A DNA stretch of 20,194 bases from Lentisphaeria bacterium (GTDB lineage Bacteria; Verrucomicrobiota; Lentisphaeria; Victivallales; Victivallaceae): the NCBI GenBank assembly GCA_900768515.1, contig CAAGDG010000148.1:1-20194 (forward strand). The letters run 5' to 3'. The position numbers and the translations under genes are program-made. Shown here in pieces: positions 1 to 7,787 of this stretch; position 1 is the stretch's first letter; every line of letters starts with the position of its first letter. Below the pieces are notes generated by a model. That model did no database searches and was not told the origin of the DNA. It saw nothing but the letters and a program-made list of their open reading frames with translations.

Positions 1-265
1 CACCGCCGCCGCGCCGGAGGAAAACCTCGGCGCACAGCTCTACGACTGGACGAACGGCGAGGTTCGGAAGGTACCCGCCTTCTGCGGCGCCCGAATCGAT
101 CCGGAGCGGGGGGCGCTGATCGTCGATCCCGGTCCCGGCAAGTACGACTCCGCCGCGCTCGGCCGGGGGATCTACCACATGAACGATCTCTACTTTTTCT
201 TTGAAAACTTGAAAAAGAACATTGCGGACCGGCTCGCCGCCTACCGTTCCACCGCATCCGACTGA
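1..265 (+). CDS. 3' end of an unidentified gene (partial)
   Basis: An open frame with codons starting at base 2 runs to a TGA at 263-265, giving the last 87 residues of a protein cut by the window edge. The visible part reads like a folded C-terminal domain. It has hydrophobic strands alternating with Gly/Pro/Asp turns (for example ALIVDPGPGKYDS) and ends in an aromatic, lysine-rich helix (LYFFFENLKKNIADRLAAYR). I do not recognise the family. Codon use (many CGG, GCC, GTC and GAA-type codons) matches the neighbouring genes, which supports it being coding. Its 3' end overlaps the convergent AraC gene by 25 bases, with no terminator between them. Confidence 0.65.
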   Translation, partial: TAAAPEENLGAQLYDWTNGEVRKVPAFCGARIDPERGALIVDPGPGKYDSAALGRGIYHMNDLYFFFENLKKNIADRLAAYRSTASD

Positions 266-1095
266 AGTTCCGACCGGAGGTGTCCGCGCCGGTACTCCAG
301 CGGCGAACAGCCGAATTCCGACCGGAAAACCGGAAAAAATCCGCTCAGCGTCCCGAACCCGCAGCGGTAGGCGATCTCGGTCACGTTCAGCTCGGAATCC
401 GCCAGCAGCCGCGCCGCGTAATCGGCCCGGGCCCGGTTGACTGCCTGGCTCGGCGTGATTCCGGCGCACCGCTTGAGTTCGCGCGAGGTGTGTTCCGGCG
501 TACGGCCGGCGAGGAGCGCCAGGGCGCGGCTCCCCAGTTTCAGGTGTTCCGGATTGCGCTGCAGTTCGGCCGCGGCCTCCCGCAGCCATCGCGGACAATT
601 CCGGTAGGGATTGGCCCGCCAGCCTGCCAGTTCCGCGATCAGGTTCAGCAAAAAGCGGTCCAGTTCAAACCGGGCGTTCGGCCGCTGTCGCAGTCCGGCG
701 GCGCCGGATTCCAGAAAATTCAAAAGCCGTTCCGAGAGCGTCATCGTCAGCGGCTGACGATCGCCGGGGGCGAAGAAACGCCCGACCTCCGGATAACGCC
801 GCCCCAGTTCGCCAATCACGGCGGGATCGAAGGCGAGATTGTAAAGTTCGAGCGTCTCCCGTCCCAGCCCCTGGAGTCCGTGGCAGTCGAAGGGACGGAT
901 CCAGACCAGGTCGCCGCGTGAAACCGGCACGCTCTCGCCGTTGACCCGGTGTTCGCCCTCTCCTCCCGTCACCCAGAAGATCTCGTGAAAATCGTGACGA
1001 TGCTCGCCGATCCGGTCGCCGGCCGCCAGCCGATGCCGGCAGAGTTTCAGAATCGAAGAACGTCCGGGCAGCTCCACCCACCGCATGGCATTCAT
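241..1095 (-). CDS. AraC-family transcriptional regulator (locus A)
   Basis: A 284-residue regulator. The N-terminal half looks like a cupin sensor domain: a His-rich stretch (EHRHDFHEIFWV) is followed by a glycine turn and a GDLVWIRPFDCH strand. The C-terminal ~100 residues are the double helix-turn-helix of AraC/XylS proteins, with the second helix-turn-helix and its signature visible as LNVTEIAYRCGFGTLSGFF followed by a RSEFGCSPLEYRR ending. The frame extends upstream to an ATG at 1176, but I chose the ATG at 1095. It has an AAAGGAG ribosome site about 9 bases upstream, and a good promoter (1126-1154) lies between the two candidates. The gene is divergent from the glycoside hydrolase at 1295, so it is the likely local regulator of that operon, sensing a sugar or glycan product. 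The ligand cannot be read from the sequence. Confidence 0.92.
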   Translation of the reverse strand: MNAMRWVELPGRSSILKLCRHRLAAGDRIGEHRHDFHEIFWVTGGEGEHRVNGESVPVSRGDLVWIRPFDCHGLQGLGRETLELYNLAFDPAVIGELGRRYPEVGRFFAPGDRQPLTMTLSERLLNFLESGAAGLRQRPNARFELDRFLLNLIAELAGWRANPYRNCPRWLREAAAELQRNPEHLKLGSRALALLAGRTPEHTSRELKRCAGITPSQAVNRARADYAARLLADSELNVTEIAYRCGFGTLSGFFPVFRSEFGCSPLEYRRGHLRSELQSDAVER

Positions 1096-1125
1096 GAAGC
1101 AGCAGCTCCTTTCCGCTTTTGCGGG

Positions 1126-1154
1126 AATATAAACCGCCGCCGGACCGAATGCAA
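1126..1154 (-). promoter_or_regulatory. Putative sigma-70 promoter of the locus A AraC gene
   Basis: Read on the minus strand, TTGCAT (1154-1149) and TATATT (1131-1126) are separated by exactly 17 bases. Transcription would start near 1119, giving a leader of about 24 bases that contains the AAAGGAG ribosome site. The promoter lies inside the longer version of the AraC frame, which argues for the shorter protein. Confidence 0.55.
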
Positions 1155-1209
1155 CAGCACATCGGGCCGCTTTCATTAAAATATCAAAATAATGGAATAA
1201 AAAGAGCTT

Positions 1210-1219
1210 CTTCCGGAAG
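1210..1219. promoter_or_regulatory. Palindrome CTTCCGGAAG, candidate operator
   Basis: A perfect 10-base palindrome sits in the otherwise AT-rich spacer between the divergent AraC and glycoside hydrolase genes. It falls where the -35 region of the hydrolase promoter would be (its -10 is 1240-1245), which is a usual place for an activator or repressor site. The caution is that TTCCGG is common throughout this window, so the match may be chance. Confidence 0.3.
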
Positions 1220-1236
1220 TATTTTCAAGGTAATTT

Positions 1237-1245
1237 TGCTATAAT
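1237..1245 (+). promoter_or_regulatory. Extended -10 promoter of the locus A operon
   Basis: TGCTATAAT is a perfect extended -10 element, with TATAAT at 1240-1245. No good -35 box exists at 16-18 bases upstream. A promoter with a strong extended -10 and no -35 fits activator-dependent expression. The start would be near 1252, giving a leader of about 43 bases with GGAG at 1285-1288 before the ATG at 1295. Confidence 0.6.
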
Positions 1246-1294
1246 GTAAACAAAAGAAAAACGGAAGCAAACGGTTTCAGAAACGGAGAACACG

Positions 1295-4200
1295 ATGAGA
1301 GGATGTCAGATTGGGATTCCATTGCTGCTGGCGCTGACCGCGTCGGCGGTGGTCGCCGCCGGAGAACTTGCAATCGGACCGGGCGGAGAGACGGAAATCG
1401 ACCGGATGCAGATCCGGATCATCCACTACGGGAAAAACTGGAGCAATCTGCGTTTGCAGAACGGGTCGACCGTCCTCCCGGATTCCGGCAGCCCGATCCG
1501 GGAAAAGGAACGCTACGAGATGCGGGGACGCTTCTTTCCCGGCGCCGGCTCTTTCCGGGAAACCATCGAAACCGCGCAGCCGAATCTCCACCGTTTCCGG
1601 GCGGAGCTGACCGTTCCCGGCGGGGTGGAGACGGAACTTCTGGCATTCTCCGTCCGCCTCCCCGCCGCCGTGTTTGCCGGGAAACGGATCACCATCGGAG
1701 AACGCACTCTGACACTGCCCGAAACCGTCGGCGGCGAAACGCTGTCCGGACCGGCCGACGTCCGGGAGGTGCGACTCGAAACCCCGGCGGGCACCGCCTG
1801 TTTCCGGGCGCCGGAAGGAGAGACGCTGCGGGTCCGCCTCCAGGACGACCGCTTCTTCACCGCCGGAGGCAACACCACTTACGATCTGCGGATTCATTTC
1901 ACCCCGGAAAAGGGGAATATTTCATCCGCCCGCTGCGGATTCGATCTGGAACTGCTCCCAGCGATCTCCTCGTTCCCGGTCCGGCTGCCGGCCTCGGCGG
2001 CGCCGGAACCCTTCCCGCTCGCACCTGAACCGGAAGCTTCCGCTCCGGTCGTCTTTGAAAACGTCCGGTTCGCTCCGGCGCCGGCGGAAGAGATTCCGGT
2101 CCCCGGCGGACGCAGCTGCCTCTACCTGCTCGCCGCCGCTGCCGAACCGCGGGCCCCCGGCGCGACGCTCGGCGTTCTGCAGATCCGGCTTGCCAACGGC
2201 GAAACCATCCGCCGGGAGCTTCAATACGGACGGGAAGTGGCCGATTACCGCGCCGGGGAATCCCTGCCGGAGGGGATCAAGCTCCGGGCCGCGAAACAGA
2301 AGAACGCGCCCTTCCTCGCCGGCGGCTATGCGATCCAGTCCGGCCCCTTCCCCGCCGCCGTCGTCGGATTCCGGATCACCGACGCCGACCCCGCCTTGCT
2401 GATCGGCGCCGCCACCGCCGCCGACGAAGGACGGATCAAGCCCGATCCGGAGTGCTGGATTCTGCCGGGCGAGCAGTGGCGGGAACTGGATTTCCAGGTG
2501 GAGGTCGAACCCGGTTCCATCCTCGACTTCTCCGATCTCACCGACGCCCCGGCCGGGAAATACGGCCCGGTCACCATCCGGGGCGACCACTTCGAATTCG
2601 CCGGGAAACCGGGGGTTCCCCAGCGGTTCTACGGCGCCAACATCTGCTTCGGCGTGAACTATCAAGCCAAGGAAGAGCTGAGAAAAACGGTGCTCCAGCT
2701 GCGAAAAATGGGGTACAACACCATCCGGATTCACCACTACGACCGCGACCTGGTCGCCGGAAACGGGGCAGACGGCCTCCGGTTCGACCCTGAAAAACTC
2801 GACCGGCTGGACTACCTGTTCCATCAGGCCCGGGAAAACGGCATGTATGTCGCGATCGACCTCTACACGCTGCGCCCCGCCCGCCGCGGAGAACTCAAAA
2901 CCGCGGGAGGACGGGAACTCCGGCTGCAGGAGTACAAGATGTTCGCGGCCTTCGACGACGAAGTATTCGACAACTGGAAGGAGTTCGCCCGGAAACTGCT
3001 GCTCCACGTCAATTCCTACACCGGCGTCGCCTGGAAGGATGACCCCGCCCTCTTCAACATCTGCCTTGCCAATGAGAACAATCTCAACGCCCACTGGAAC
3101 ACCACCCCGGAAACCGCCCGGCTCGTCAACGACGCCTTCCGGCGGGCGGGGGGCGGCGACCGGAGCCGGTTCAACCGCTTTCTGATCGAACGGCAGCGGG
3201 AGTTCCATCGCCGCGCCTCCGCCTTCATCCGCTCCCTCGACTGCAAGGTTCCGCTGACCGACATGAACATGCACCATCAGCTCCCGCTGGCGCTGGTGCG
3301 GCAGGATTTCGACTACGTGGACGATCACATCTACCATGACCATCCCCGCTACCTCGGCAAGTCCGGAGAGTGGCCGAACGGATTTCATCAGGCAAGTTCC
3401 ATCTCCCGCAAGGCGGAGGTTCCGCGGCTGCTCTTCCCTGCCCGGCTCTTCGGAAAACCCTTCGTCGTCAGCGAATACAACTTCTGCGCGCCGAACCGTT
3501 TCCGGGCGGAATCCGGACTTCTGACCGCCTGTTACGCTTCGCTGCAGAACTACAGCGTGCTCCAGCGCTTCGCCTACTCGCACTGGGCGGGCGGCATCCA
3601 CCGACCGTCCGCCATGGGCCGCTTCGACATCGTGACCGATCCGGTCTCGCTGCTGGCCGACCGGATGGGGGCGCTGATCTTCCTCTCCGGCTTTTTCGCT
3701 CCCGGAAAAGGAGAAGTAGCCCTCCACGTTGACGACGGCGTGCTCAACTCCCCCGACGCGCTCGACTGGAAGAAGGGAGCCGCTCCGGAACCATTCTCCG
3801 AACTCGGACTGATCACCCGGATCGGCATCACCACGGAAGACGAGACGCGCCATCCGACGCTCACGGTGGCGGAAGCGGCGGCCCCCGACCTGGCCCGGCG
3901 GCTGATCGACCGGAAAATACTTCCGGAAGGCTCCGCGGATTCCACGCGCACCCGCTTCCGCTCCGACACCGAAGAACTGGAGCTGGACAGCGACGCCGGA
4001 AACTTCACCGCCGTCTCTCCCCGGGCGGAAGGATTCCTGCTCTCGGCCCCCGGAACGCTCTCCGGAAAATTCGCAAAGGTGAGTTCCCGGACGCCGTGGA
4101 ACGTGATCTTCCTCGCGTCGCGGGATGGACGCCCCCTTCCGGAAAGCAGCCGGATCCTGGTCATGCACCTGACCGACAGCAGCAATCTCAAAGCACACTA

Positions 4201-4450
4201 TTCGGACTCCTCCCGCCGGGTTCTGCTCCATCCGGGGGTCATGCCGCACCTGATCGCCCGCGGCGTCGCGGAGCTGACGCTGCAGGTCGGGTCCCCCGGT
4301 GAAATCACCGTTCACGCCATCGGAATGGACGGCAAACGTCGCTCCCGGATTCCGGTGGAATCCGGAAACGGCACGGTTACGTTCCTCATGGACACGTTCC
4401 GCACGGCCGGCGGAACCCTGCTCTATGAAATCGTTCGAAATCAACAGTAA
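1295..4450 (+). CDS. Secreted clan GH-A (GH5-like) glycoside hydrolase, locus A
   Basis: A 1051-residue exported enzyme. Residues 1-22 are a signal peptide: short basic start, hydrophobic LLLALTASAVVA, and cleavage near Ala21/Ala22. Residues ~25-410 are beta-rich and unassigned. A (beta/alpha)8 catalytic domain follows from about residue 425, introduced by DAPAGKYGPVTIRGDHFEF and RFYGANICF. Clan GH-A active-site features are visible: Arg478 in NTIRIHHYD, the Asn-Glu pair with Glu594 as likely acid/base (ICLANENN), the DDHIYHDH segment at 676-683, and Glu727 in VVSEYNFC as likely nucleophile. The C-terminal ~200 residues look like an accessory beta domain. A GGAG site lies 6 bases before the ATG. 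The pseudopilin gene starts 16 bases after the stop. The protein is homologous along its length to the hydrolase at 11981-15268. Substrate and exact CAZy family cannot be named from sequence alone. Confidence 0.85.
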   Translation: MRGCQIGIPLLLALTASAVVAAGELAIGPGGETEIDRMQIRIIHYGKNWSNLRLQNGSTVLPDSGSPIREKERYEMRGRFFPGAGSFRETIETAQPNLHRFRAELTVPGGVETELLAFSVRLPAAVFAGKRITIGERTLTLPETVGGETLSGPADVREVRLETPAGTACFRAPEGETLRVRLQDDRFFTAGGNTTYDLRIHFTPEKGNISSARCGFDLELLPAISSFPVRLPASAAPEPFPLAPEPEASAPVVFENVRFAPAPAEEIPVPGGRSCLYLLAAAAEPRAPGATLGVLQIRLANGETIRRELQYGREVADYRAGESLPEGIKLRAAKQKNAPFLAGGYAIQSGPFPAAVVGFRITDADPALLIGAATAADEGRIKPDPECWILPGEQWRELDFQVEVEPGSILDFSDLTDAPAGKYGPVTIRGDHFEFAGKPGVPQRFYGANICFGVNYQAKEELRKTVLQLRKMGYNTIRIHHYDRDLVAGNGADGLRFDPEKLDRLDYLFHQARENGMYVAIDLYTLRPARRGELKTAGGRELRLQEYKMFAAFDDEVFDNWKEFARKLLLHVNSYTGVAWKDDPALFNICLANENNLNAHWNTTPETARLVNDAFRRAGGGDRSRFNRFLIERQREFHRRASAFIRSLDCKVPLTDMNMHHQLPLALVRQDFDYVDDHIYHDHPRYLGKSGEWPNGFHQASSISRKAEVPRLLFPARLFGKPFVVSEYNFCAPNRFRAESGLLTACYASLQNYSVLQRFAYSHWAGGIHRPSAMGRFDIVTDPVSLLADRMGALIFLSGFFAPGKGEVALHVDDGVLNSPDALDWKKGAAPEPFSELGLITRIGITTEDETRHPTLTVAEAAAPDLARRLIDRKILPEGSADSTRTRFRSDTEELELDSDAGNFTAVSPRAEGFLLSAPGTLSGKFAKVSSRTPWNVIFLASRDGRPLPESSRILVMHLTDSSNLKAHYSDSSRRVLLHPGVMPHLIARGVAELTLQVGSPGEITVHAIGMDGKRRSRIPVESGNGTVTFLMDTFRTAGGTLLYEIVRNQQ

Positions 4451-4466
4451 ACACGAGGAAATCCCC

Positions 4467-5168
4467 ATGCAGAAAATTCAATACTTCAGATCTCCCGTTC
4501 CGGCTGCCGCGATCCGTTTCACACTGATCGAACTTCTGGTGGTGATCGCGATCATCGCAATCCTTGCCGCGATGCTGCTGCCCGCTTTGAACCAGGCGCG
4601 GGAGAAGGCGCGCGCCATCACCTGCATCAATACCGTCAAACAACTCGGCATGGCCCAGCAGTTCTACGCGGATGACTGCGGCGTCTTCACCGTCGGAGAC
4701 CGCGGCACCGGAGCGATTGAGGACCGCCACTGGTACGGGGTTCTCTCCAAAAACGGCTATCTGCAGCTCAACGATCCGGACAAGCGGATCAACGGACAAA
4801 TCTACTGTCAGAGCGGCGGCGGCTGCCACTCCCGCGACTTCAGCAGCTCCTACTGGCAGATCAACTATTCGATGAACACCAACGCCAGCTACGGCAACCG
4901 GAGCCGCTACGAAACCCCGAGCGAAATGGCGCTGATCGGGGACGCCGTCTGGACCACCACCTACTGGTACAGCGTGGTCAACTGGAAAACCTACGGCGAA
5001 TCCGCCAACCAGGCGAAATGTTCCTTCGGCGACGTCCACGCCAACCGGACACAGGTCAACCTCGTCTTTGTGGACGGCCACGCCGCCGCCCTCCGCAACC
5101 GGGAAATTCCGCTCGACGTCGATCCGGTGGAACGGCGGATGCCCTTCTGGTTCGGCACTTCGAAGTAA
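4467..5168 (+). CDS. Pseudopilin-like protein with prepilin N-terminal domain, locus A
   Basis: A 233-residue protein with a type IV prepilin/type II secretion pseudopilin N terminus. A leader of 17 residues (MQKIQYFRSPVPAAAIR) precedes FTLIELLVVIAIIAILAAML, which carries the conserved Glu at +5 and the long hydrophobic helix. The residue before the Phe is Arg, not the Gly normally needed by prepilin peptidase. The C-terminal part is a small Tyr/Asn/Gly-rich globular domain ending in NLVFVDGHAAAL. This resembles the H-X9-DG tail of Lentisphaerae and Planctomycetes pseudopilins, but the nearest His (DVHANRTQ) is 11 residues from the DG. I chose the ATG at 4467 because GAGGAA lies 6 bases upstream; the frame is open further upstream inside the hydrolase gene, but that part is out of frame with it. 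The 16-base gap to the hydrolase gene implies one operon and a linked job at the cell surface. Confidence 0.9.
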   Translation: MQKIQYFRSPVPAAAIRFTLIELLVVIAIIAILAAMLLPALNQAREKARAITCINTVKQLGMAQQFYADDCGVFTVGDRGTGAIEDRHWYGVLSKNGYLQLNDPDKRINGQIYCQSGGGCHSRDFSSSYWQINYSMNTNASYGNRSRYETPSEMALIGDAVWTTTYWYSVVNWKTYGESANQAKCSFGDVHANRTQVNLVFVDGHAAALRNREIPLDVDPVERRMPFWFGTSK

Positions 5169-5211
5169 TTTTCTGGACAAGGAACGCCGACAAACCGTTC
5201 CGGACTGGAAC

Positions 5212-5240
5212 TTGACGTAATTCAATGTAAAATAATATAG
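5212..5240 (+). promoter_or_regulatory. Putative promoter upstream of the sialidase-like gene
   Basis: TTGACG (5212-5217) is followed by an AT-rich stretch AATAATATAG. TAATAT lies 15 bases and ATATAG 17 bases downstream, so a -10 is plausible but not unique. Just upstream is a 5-base inverted repeat GTTCC/GGAAC (5197-5201 and 5207-5211), which could be an operator or a weak hairpin. The promoter suggests the sialidase-like gene can be transcribed apart from the upstream pair. Confidence 0.45.
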
Positions 5241-5250
5241 AAAACAACAA

Positions 5251-6417
5251 ATGGAAACCACGGAAAAAACCGCTGTCATTCCCCGGAGCCGGGAAAAATC
5301 AAAAATGCCAGAGAACATGACCGCCCCCCTCTCTCCTGCCCTCCGGAAACCGGAAATTCTCTCCGGAGCGCCCGCACCCGACTTCTCATTCCAAGGCATC
5401 CCCGGAGTGGAAGTCACCCCGGCGGGAACCCGCTTCGCAATCTGGTACGGCGGCGGCCAGGGAGAAGGACCGGACAACTTTCTGATGCTCGCCCGTTCCG
5501 CTCCCGGCGACGGCGCCTGGCATGTGACCCACCGGATTGTTCACCCCCATCCGGAGGTCCGCTGTTTCGACCCTGCCATCTGGATCGCCCCGGATGGGCG
5601 ACTGCTGCTCTTCTGGAGTCAGTCCCGCAGCGTATTCAACAAGAACATCTCCGACGGCGTCAACGGCGTCTGGGTCAGTGTCTGCACTGCGCCGGACGCG
5701 CCGCTCCCGGCATGGAGCACCCCCCGCCGCATCGCGGCTGGAATCATGCTCAACAAACCGATCGGATCCGGAAAAAAATGGCTGCTTCCGGTCTCGGTCT
5801 GGGCGGACGGTGTCGGCGGGGGGAAGGTGCCGCCCTCCCTCGCCGCCCGGGTCGGAGCGGGCGTCCTCGTCACCGAAGACGGCGGAAGCACGTTTCAATG
5901 GCGCGGTTCCGTCCGGATCCCATCCGGGAACATCTACGACGAACACGTAATCGCAGAACTTTCCGGCGACAGGCTTCTGATGCTGATCCGCACCACCTGG
6001 GGAATCGCCGAGGCGTTTTCAACCGACGGCGGCTTTACCTGGAGTCCAGCCAGCCCCTTCCGTTTCGGCGGGCCGAACTCCCGCTTCGCCCTCCGGAGAC
6101 TGCGCTCCGGCGCCCTGCTGCTGGTCAACCATCGCGAACGCCCCGGCGCAACCGGCGACTGGCGGCCGCGCGAGATGCTGACCGCCTACCTCTCCGACGA
6201 CGATGGCGAAACCTGGAGCAGCGGGATGCTGATCGATCCGCGCGAAGGGATCTCCTATCCCGATCTGGCGGAGACGGCCGACGGGACAATCCTCTGCATT
6301 TACGACCGCGACCGGTACGGCGCGGGAGAGATTCTGCTCTCCACGTTCACGGAACGGGAAGTTCGCTCCGGAAAGCCGGCGGGGAAACCGGAAATCGTGA
6401 ATGCGCTCCGCCGGTAA
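5251..6417 (+). CDS. BNR-repeat sialidase-superfamily protein
   Basis: A 388-residue six-bladed propeller protein of the sialidase/neuraminidase superfamily (BNR_2-like). Three Asp-box motifs (S/T-x-D-x-G-x-T-W type) are visible: TEDGGSTF at 208-215, STDGGFTW at 257-264 and SDDDGETW at 315-322. Segments such as FDPAIWIAPDGRLLLFWSQS and GISYPDLAETADGTILCIYD match the strand-turn pattern of this fold. No signal peptide is seen, so it is probably cytoplasmic even though its neighbours are exported. The start is uncertain: the ATG at 5251 has no clear ribosome site and lies only about 10 bases after the putative -10, while the ATG at 5305 would give a 370-residue protein that still holds the whole fold. 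The gene is 82 bases after the pseudopilin and probably belongs to locus A. Sialidase activity itself is not established; many family members act on other sugars. Confidence 0.82.
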   Translation: METTEKTAVIPRSREKSKMPENMTAPLSPALRKPEILSGAPAPDFSFQGIPGVEVTPAGTRFAIWYGGGQGEGPDNFLMLARSAPGDGAWHVTHRIVHPHPEVRCFDPAIWIAPDGRLLLFWSQSRSVFNKNISDGVNGVWVSVCTAPDAPLPAWSTPRRIAAGIMLNKPIGSGKKWLLPVSVWADGVGGGKVPPSLAARVGAGVLVTEDGGSTFQWRGSVRIPSGNIYDEHVIAELSGDRLLMLIRTTWGIAEAFSTDGGFTWSPASPFRFGGPNSRFALRRLRSGALLLVNHRERPGATGDWRPREMLTAYLSDDDGETWSSGMLIDPREGISYPDLAETADGTILCIYDRDRYGAGEILLSTFTEREVRSGKPAGKPEIVNALRR

Positions 6418-6580
6418 GCCTTGAATACCGCATACGCTTGCTCACACCAGTTCCGGGTCGGGAAGAGGAGAAAGAAAATCCCGGAAAACCGGACAAAGGA
6501 ACTGGCACAAGTGAACTTCTTGGAGTATATTACCCCGAATATATGAAAAGAAGCGGCACGAAACGGAACCCTGGCCATTC
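6418..6580 (+). other. Intergenic region with nested inverted repeat
   Basis: A 163-base spacer. CCAGTTCC (6447-6454) pairs perfectly with GGAACTGG (6498-6505), and inside it CGGGA (6459-6463) pairs with TCCCG (6479-6483). No T-run follows, so a classical terminator is unlikely; an RNA structure or chance are both possible. No open frame with coding character was seen. Confidence 0.3.
6502..6531 (+). promoter_or_regulatory. Weak candidate promoter for the acyltransferase gene
   Basis: CTGGCA (6502-6507) and TATATT (6526-6531) are 18 bases apart in the AT-rich end of the spacer before the acyltransferase gene. The -35 match is poor, so this is tentative. Confidence 0.3.
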
Positions 6581-7654
6581 ATGAGCAAGAAGAAACATGA
6601 GAAATCCTTATTCCGGATCTATTTGGAATTCATCCCGTTCTGGGTTCTCTACCAGTTCATTCACCTGCTGCCGCTGAAAACGGGGTACCGTCTCAGCGGA
6701 TTCCTTTTCCGGCTGCTGATGGTGGTCGACCGCCGTCACCGGAACCGGACCATCCAGCATCTGATGCACGCCGGCATGGTCCGGGACAAGGCGGAGGCGA
6801 AGCGATTCGCGACACGGTCGATTCAGGAATTCAGCAAGCTCCTGGTCGAAATCGTCAAGATGGACCAGCTCTATTCCCCCTCGAAAATCATCCGGGCCGG
6901 CTCTCCGGAAACAATTGATTTCGCCCTCTCTCCGGACAAGGAGAACGGCCAGGTGATCATCATCACCGCCCACTACGGCAACTGGGAGGTCGCCGGCACC
7001 GCCTTTTCGGAACTTGCCCGCCGGCCGATGACCTCCTTTATGCGCCCCTTCGGCAATCCGTTGATCGGCAAAATGATCCTGAACCACCGCGCCGGCAGTA
7101 TGCACGAACTGGTCGACAAACGCGAGGGCATCCGCCCGATCCTGCGCGCCGCGGCAAAAAAACGGAACATCACCATGCTGATCGATCAGCACGCCGCCGG
7201 TTCCGAGGGAGTGGAGTGCGAGTTCTTCGGTCATCCCGCCCGGGTTCACATGACACCGGCGCTGCTCCATCTCAAAACCGGGCTGCCGATTCTGCCGGAA
7301 GTGACCCGCCGGGTACCGGGGGAGGATTTCCGGTTCGAACTGGTCGTGGGCGACCTGATCCGCTACACGCCGACCGGCGACAAAAACCGGGACGTGCAGG
7401 CGATCACCCAGCTCTGCATCAGCGCACTGGAAAAACTGATCCGCGAAGCTCCGGAACAGTGGCTCTGGGCCCCCCGTCACTGGCTCGACATCAACCGGCG
7501 GGAGGCGGAAAAGTACCGGGATTGGAAACCCTCCCTGCCCCCTCAGAAACCGGCCGCCGCCGGGAAAACCTCCCTGCCCCCTCAGAAACCGGCCGCCGCC
7601 GGGGAACCGGCTTCCGCCACAGCGCAGGGGGTCTCCGGAAAACCGGAAAGATAA
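6581..7654 (+). CDS. Lysophospholipid/lipid A-type acyltransferase (LpxL/HtrB-like)
   Basis: A 357-residue inner-membrane acyltransferase of the LpxL/HtrB (LPLAT) family, which transfers fatty acyl chains to lipid A precursors. The N terminus has a hydrophobic anchor (FIPFWVLYQFIHLLPL and a second segment near 41-50). The catalytic HX4E motif is His131-Glu136 in TAHYGNWEVAG. Further family blocks are MRPFGNPLIG, the DQHAAGSEGVECEFFG segment with the following PALLHLKTGLPILP, and the C-terminal QWLWAPRHW. The family domain ends near residue 315; the last ~40 residues are a Pro/Ala/Lys-rich tail made partly of a 13-residue tandem repeat. The ribosome site before the ATG is weak. An lpxL-type role implies a Gram-negative outer membrane, in line with the proposed host. 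It could instead acylate another lipid; LpxL, LpxM and paralogues cannot be told apart here. Confidence 0.88.
   Translation: MSKKKHEKSLFRIYLEFIPFWVLYQFIHLLPLKTGYRLSGFLFRLLMVVDRRHRNRTIQHLMHAGMVRDKAEAKRFATRSIQEFSKLLVEIVKMDQLYSPSKIIRAGSPETIDFALSPDKENGQVIIITAHYGNWEVAGTAFSELARRPMTSFMRPFGNPLIGKMILNHRAGSMHELVDKREGIRPILRAAAKKRNITMLIDQHAAGSEGVECEFFGHPARVHMTPALLHLKTGLPILPEVTRRVPGEDFRFELVVGDLIRYTPTGDKNRDVQAITQLCISALEKLIREAPEQWLWAPRHWLDINRREAEKYRDWKPSLPPQKPAAAGKTSLPPQKPAAAGEPASATAQGVSGKPER
7530..7607 (+). repeat. Two-copy 39-bp in-frame tandem repeat
   Basis: Copies at 7530-7568 and 7569-7607 match at 37 of 39 bases, with the differences confined to the last four bases. They encode SLPPQKPAAAG twice, in the C-terminal tail of the acyltransferase. 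The near-identity at the DNA level indicates a recent duplication, probably by replication slippage. Confidence 0.93.
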
Positions 7655-7736
7655 CCTCCTGCTCCAATGAGGCAAAGGGGTGTTCGGGAAAGGTTTCCCC
7701 GCGTCGTCCCGATCTTCTCTTCCGAGCGGAAAGCGG

Positions 7737-7763
7737 AGCGCCGTTCAACTTTTTCACGGCGCT
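7737..7763. terminator. Hairpin between convergent genes, possible terminator
   Basis: AGCGCCGT (7737-7744) and ACGGCGCT (7756-7763) form a perfect 8-base stem around an 11-base loop. It lies between the convergent acyltransferase and histidine kinase genes, where a shared terminator is expected. No T-run follows on either strand, so efficient intrinsic termination is uncertain. Confidence 0.4.
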
Positions 7764-7787
7764 ACGGCCCGAAGTTCCGGTACGTGA

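Noticed and set aside
1096..1176. 27-residue N-terminal extension of the locus A AraC regulator (start at 1176)
   Set aside because: The extension has no ribosome site and contains the putative promoter; the ATG at 1095 has a strong AAAGGAG.
1922..4468. 848-residue open frame on the minus strand opposite the locus A hydrolase
   Set aside because: It is a shadow of the GC-rich hydrolase gene. The translation is biased to Gly, Val, Glu, Arg and Asp with no recognisable domain, and the plus-strand frame has a signal peptide, ribosome site and catalytic motifs.
7686..7699. GGGAAAGGTTTCCC palindrome between acyltransferase and kinase genes
   Set aside because: The central loop is only two bases and no T-run follows, so it is unlikely to act as a terminator; the nearby 7737-7763 hairpin is better.
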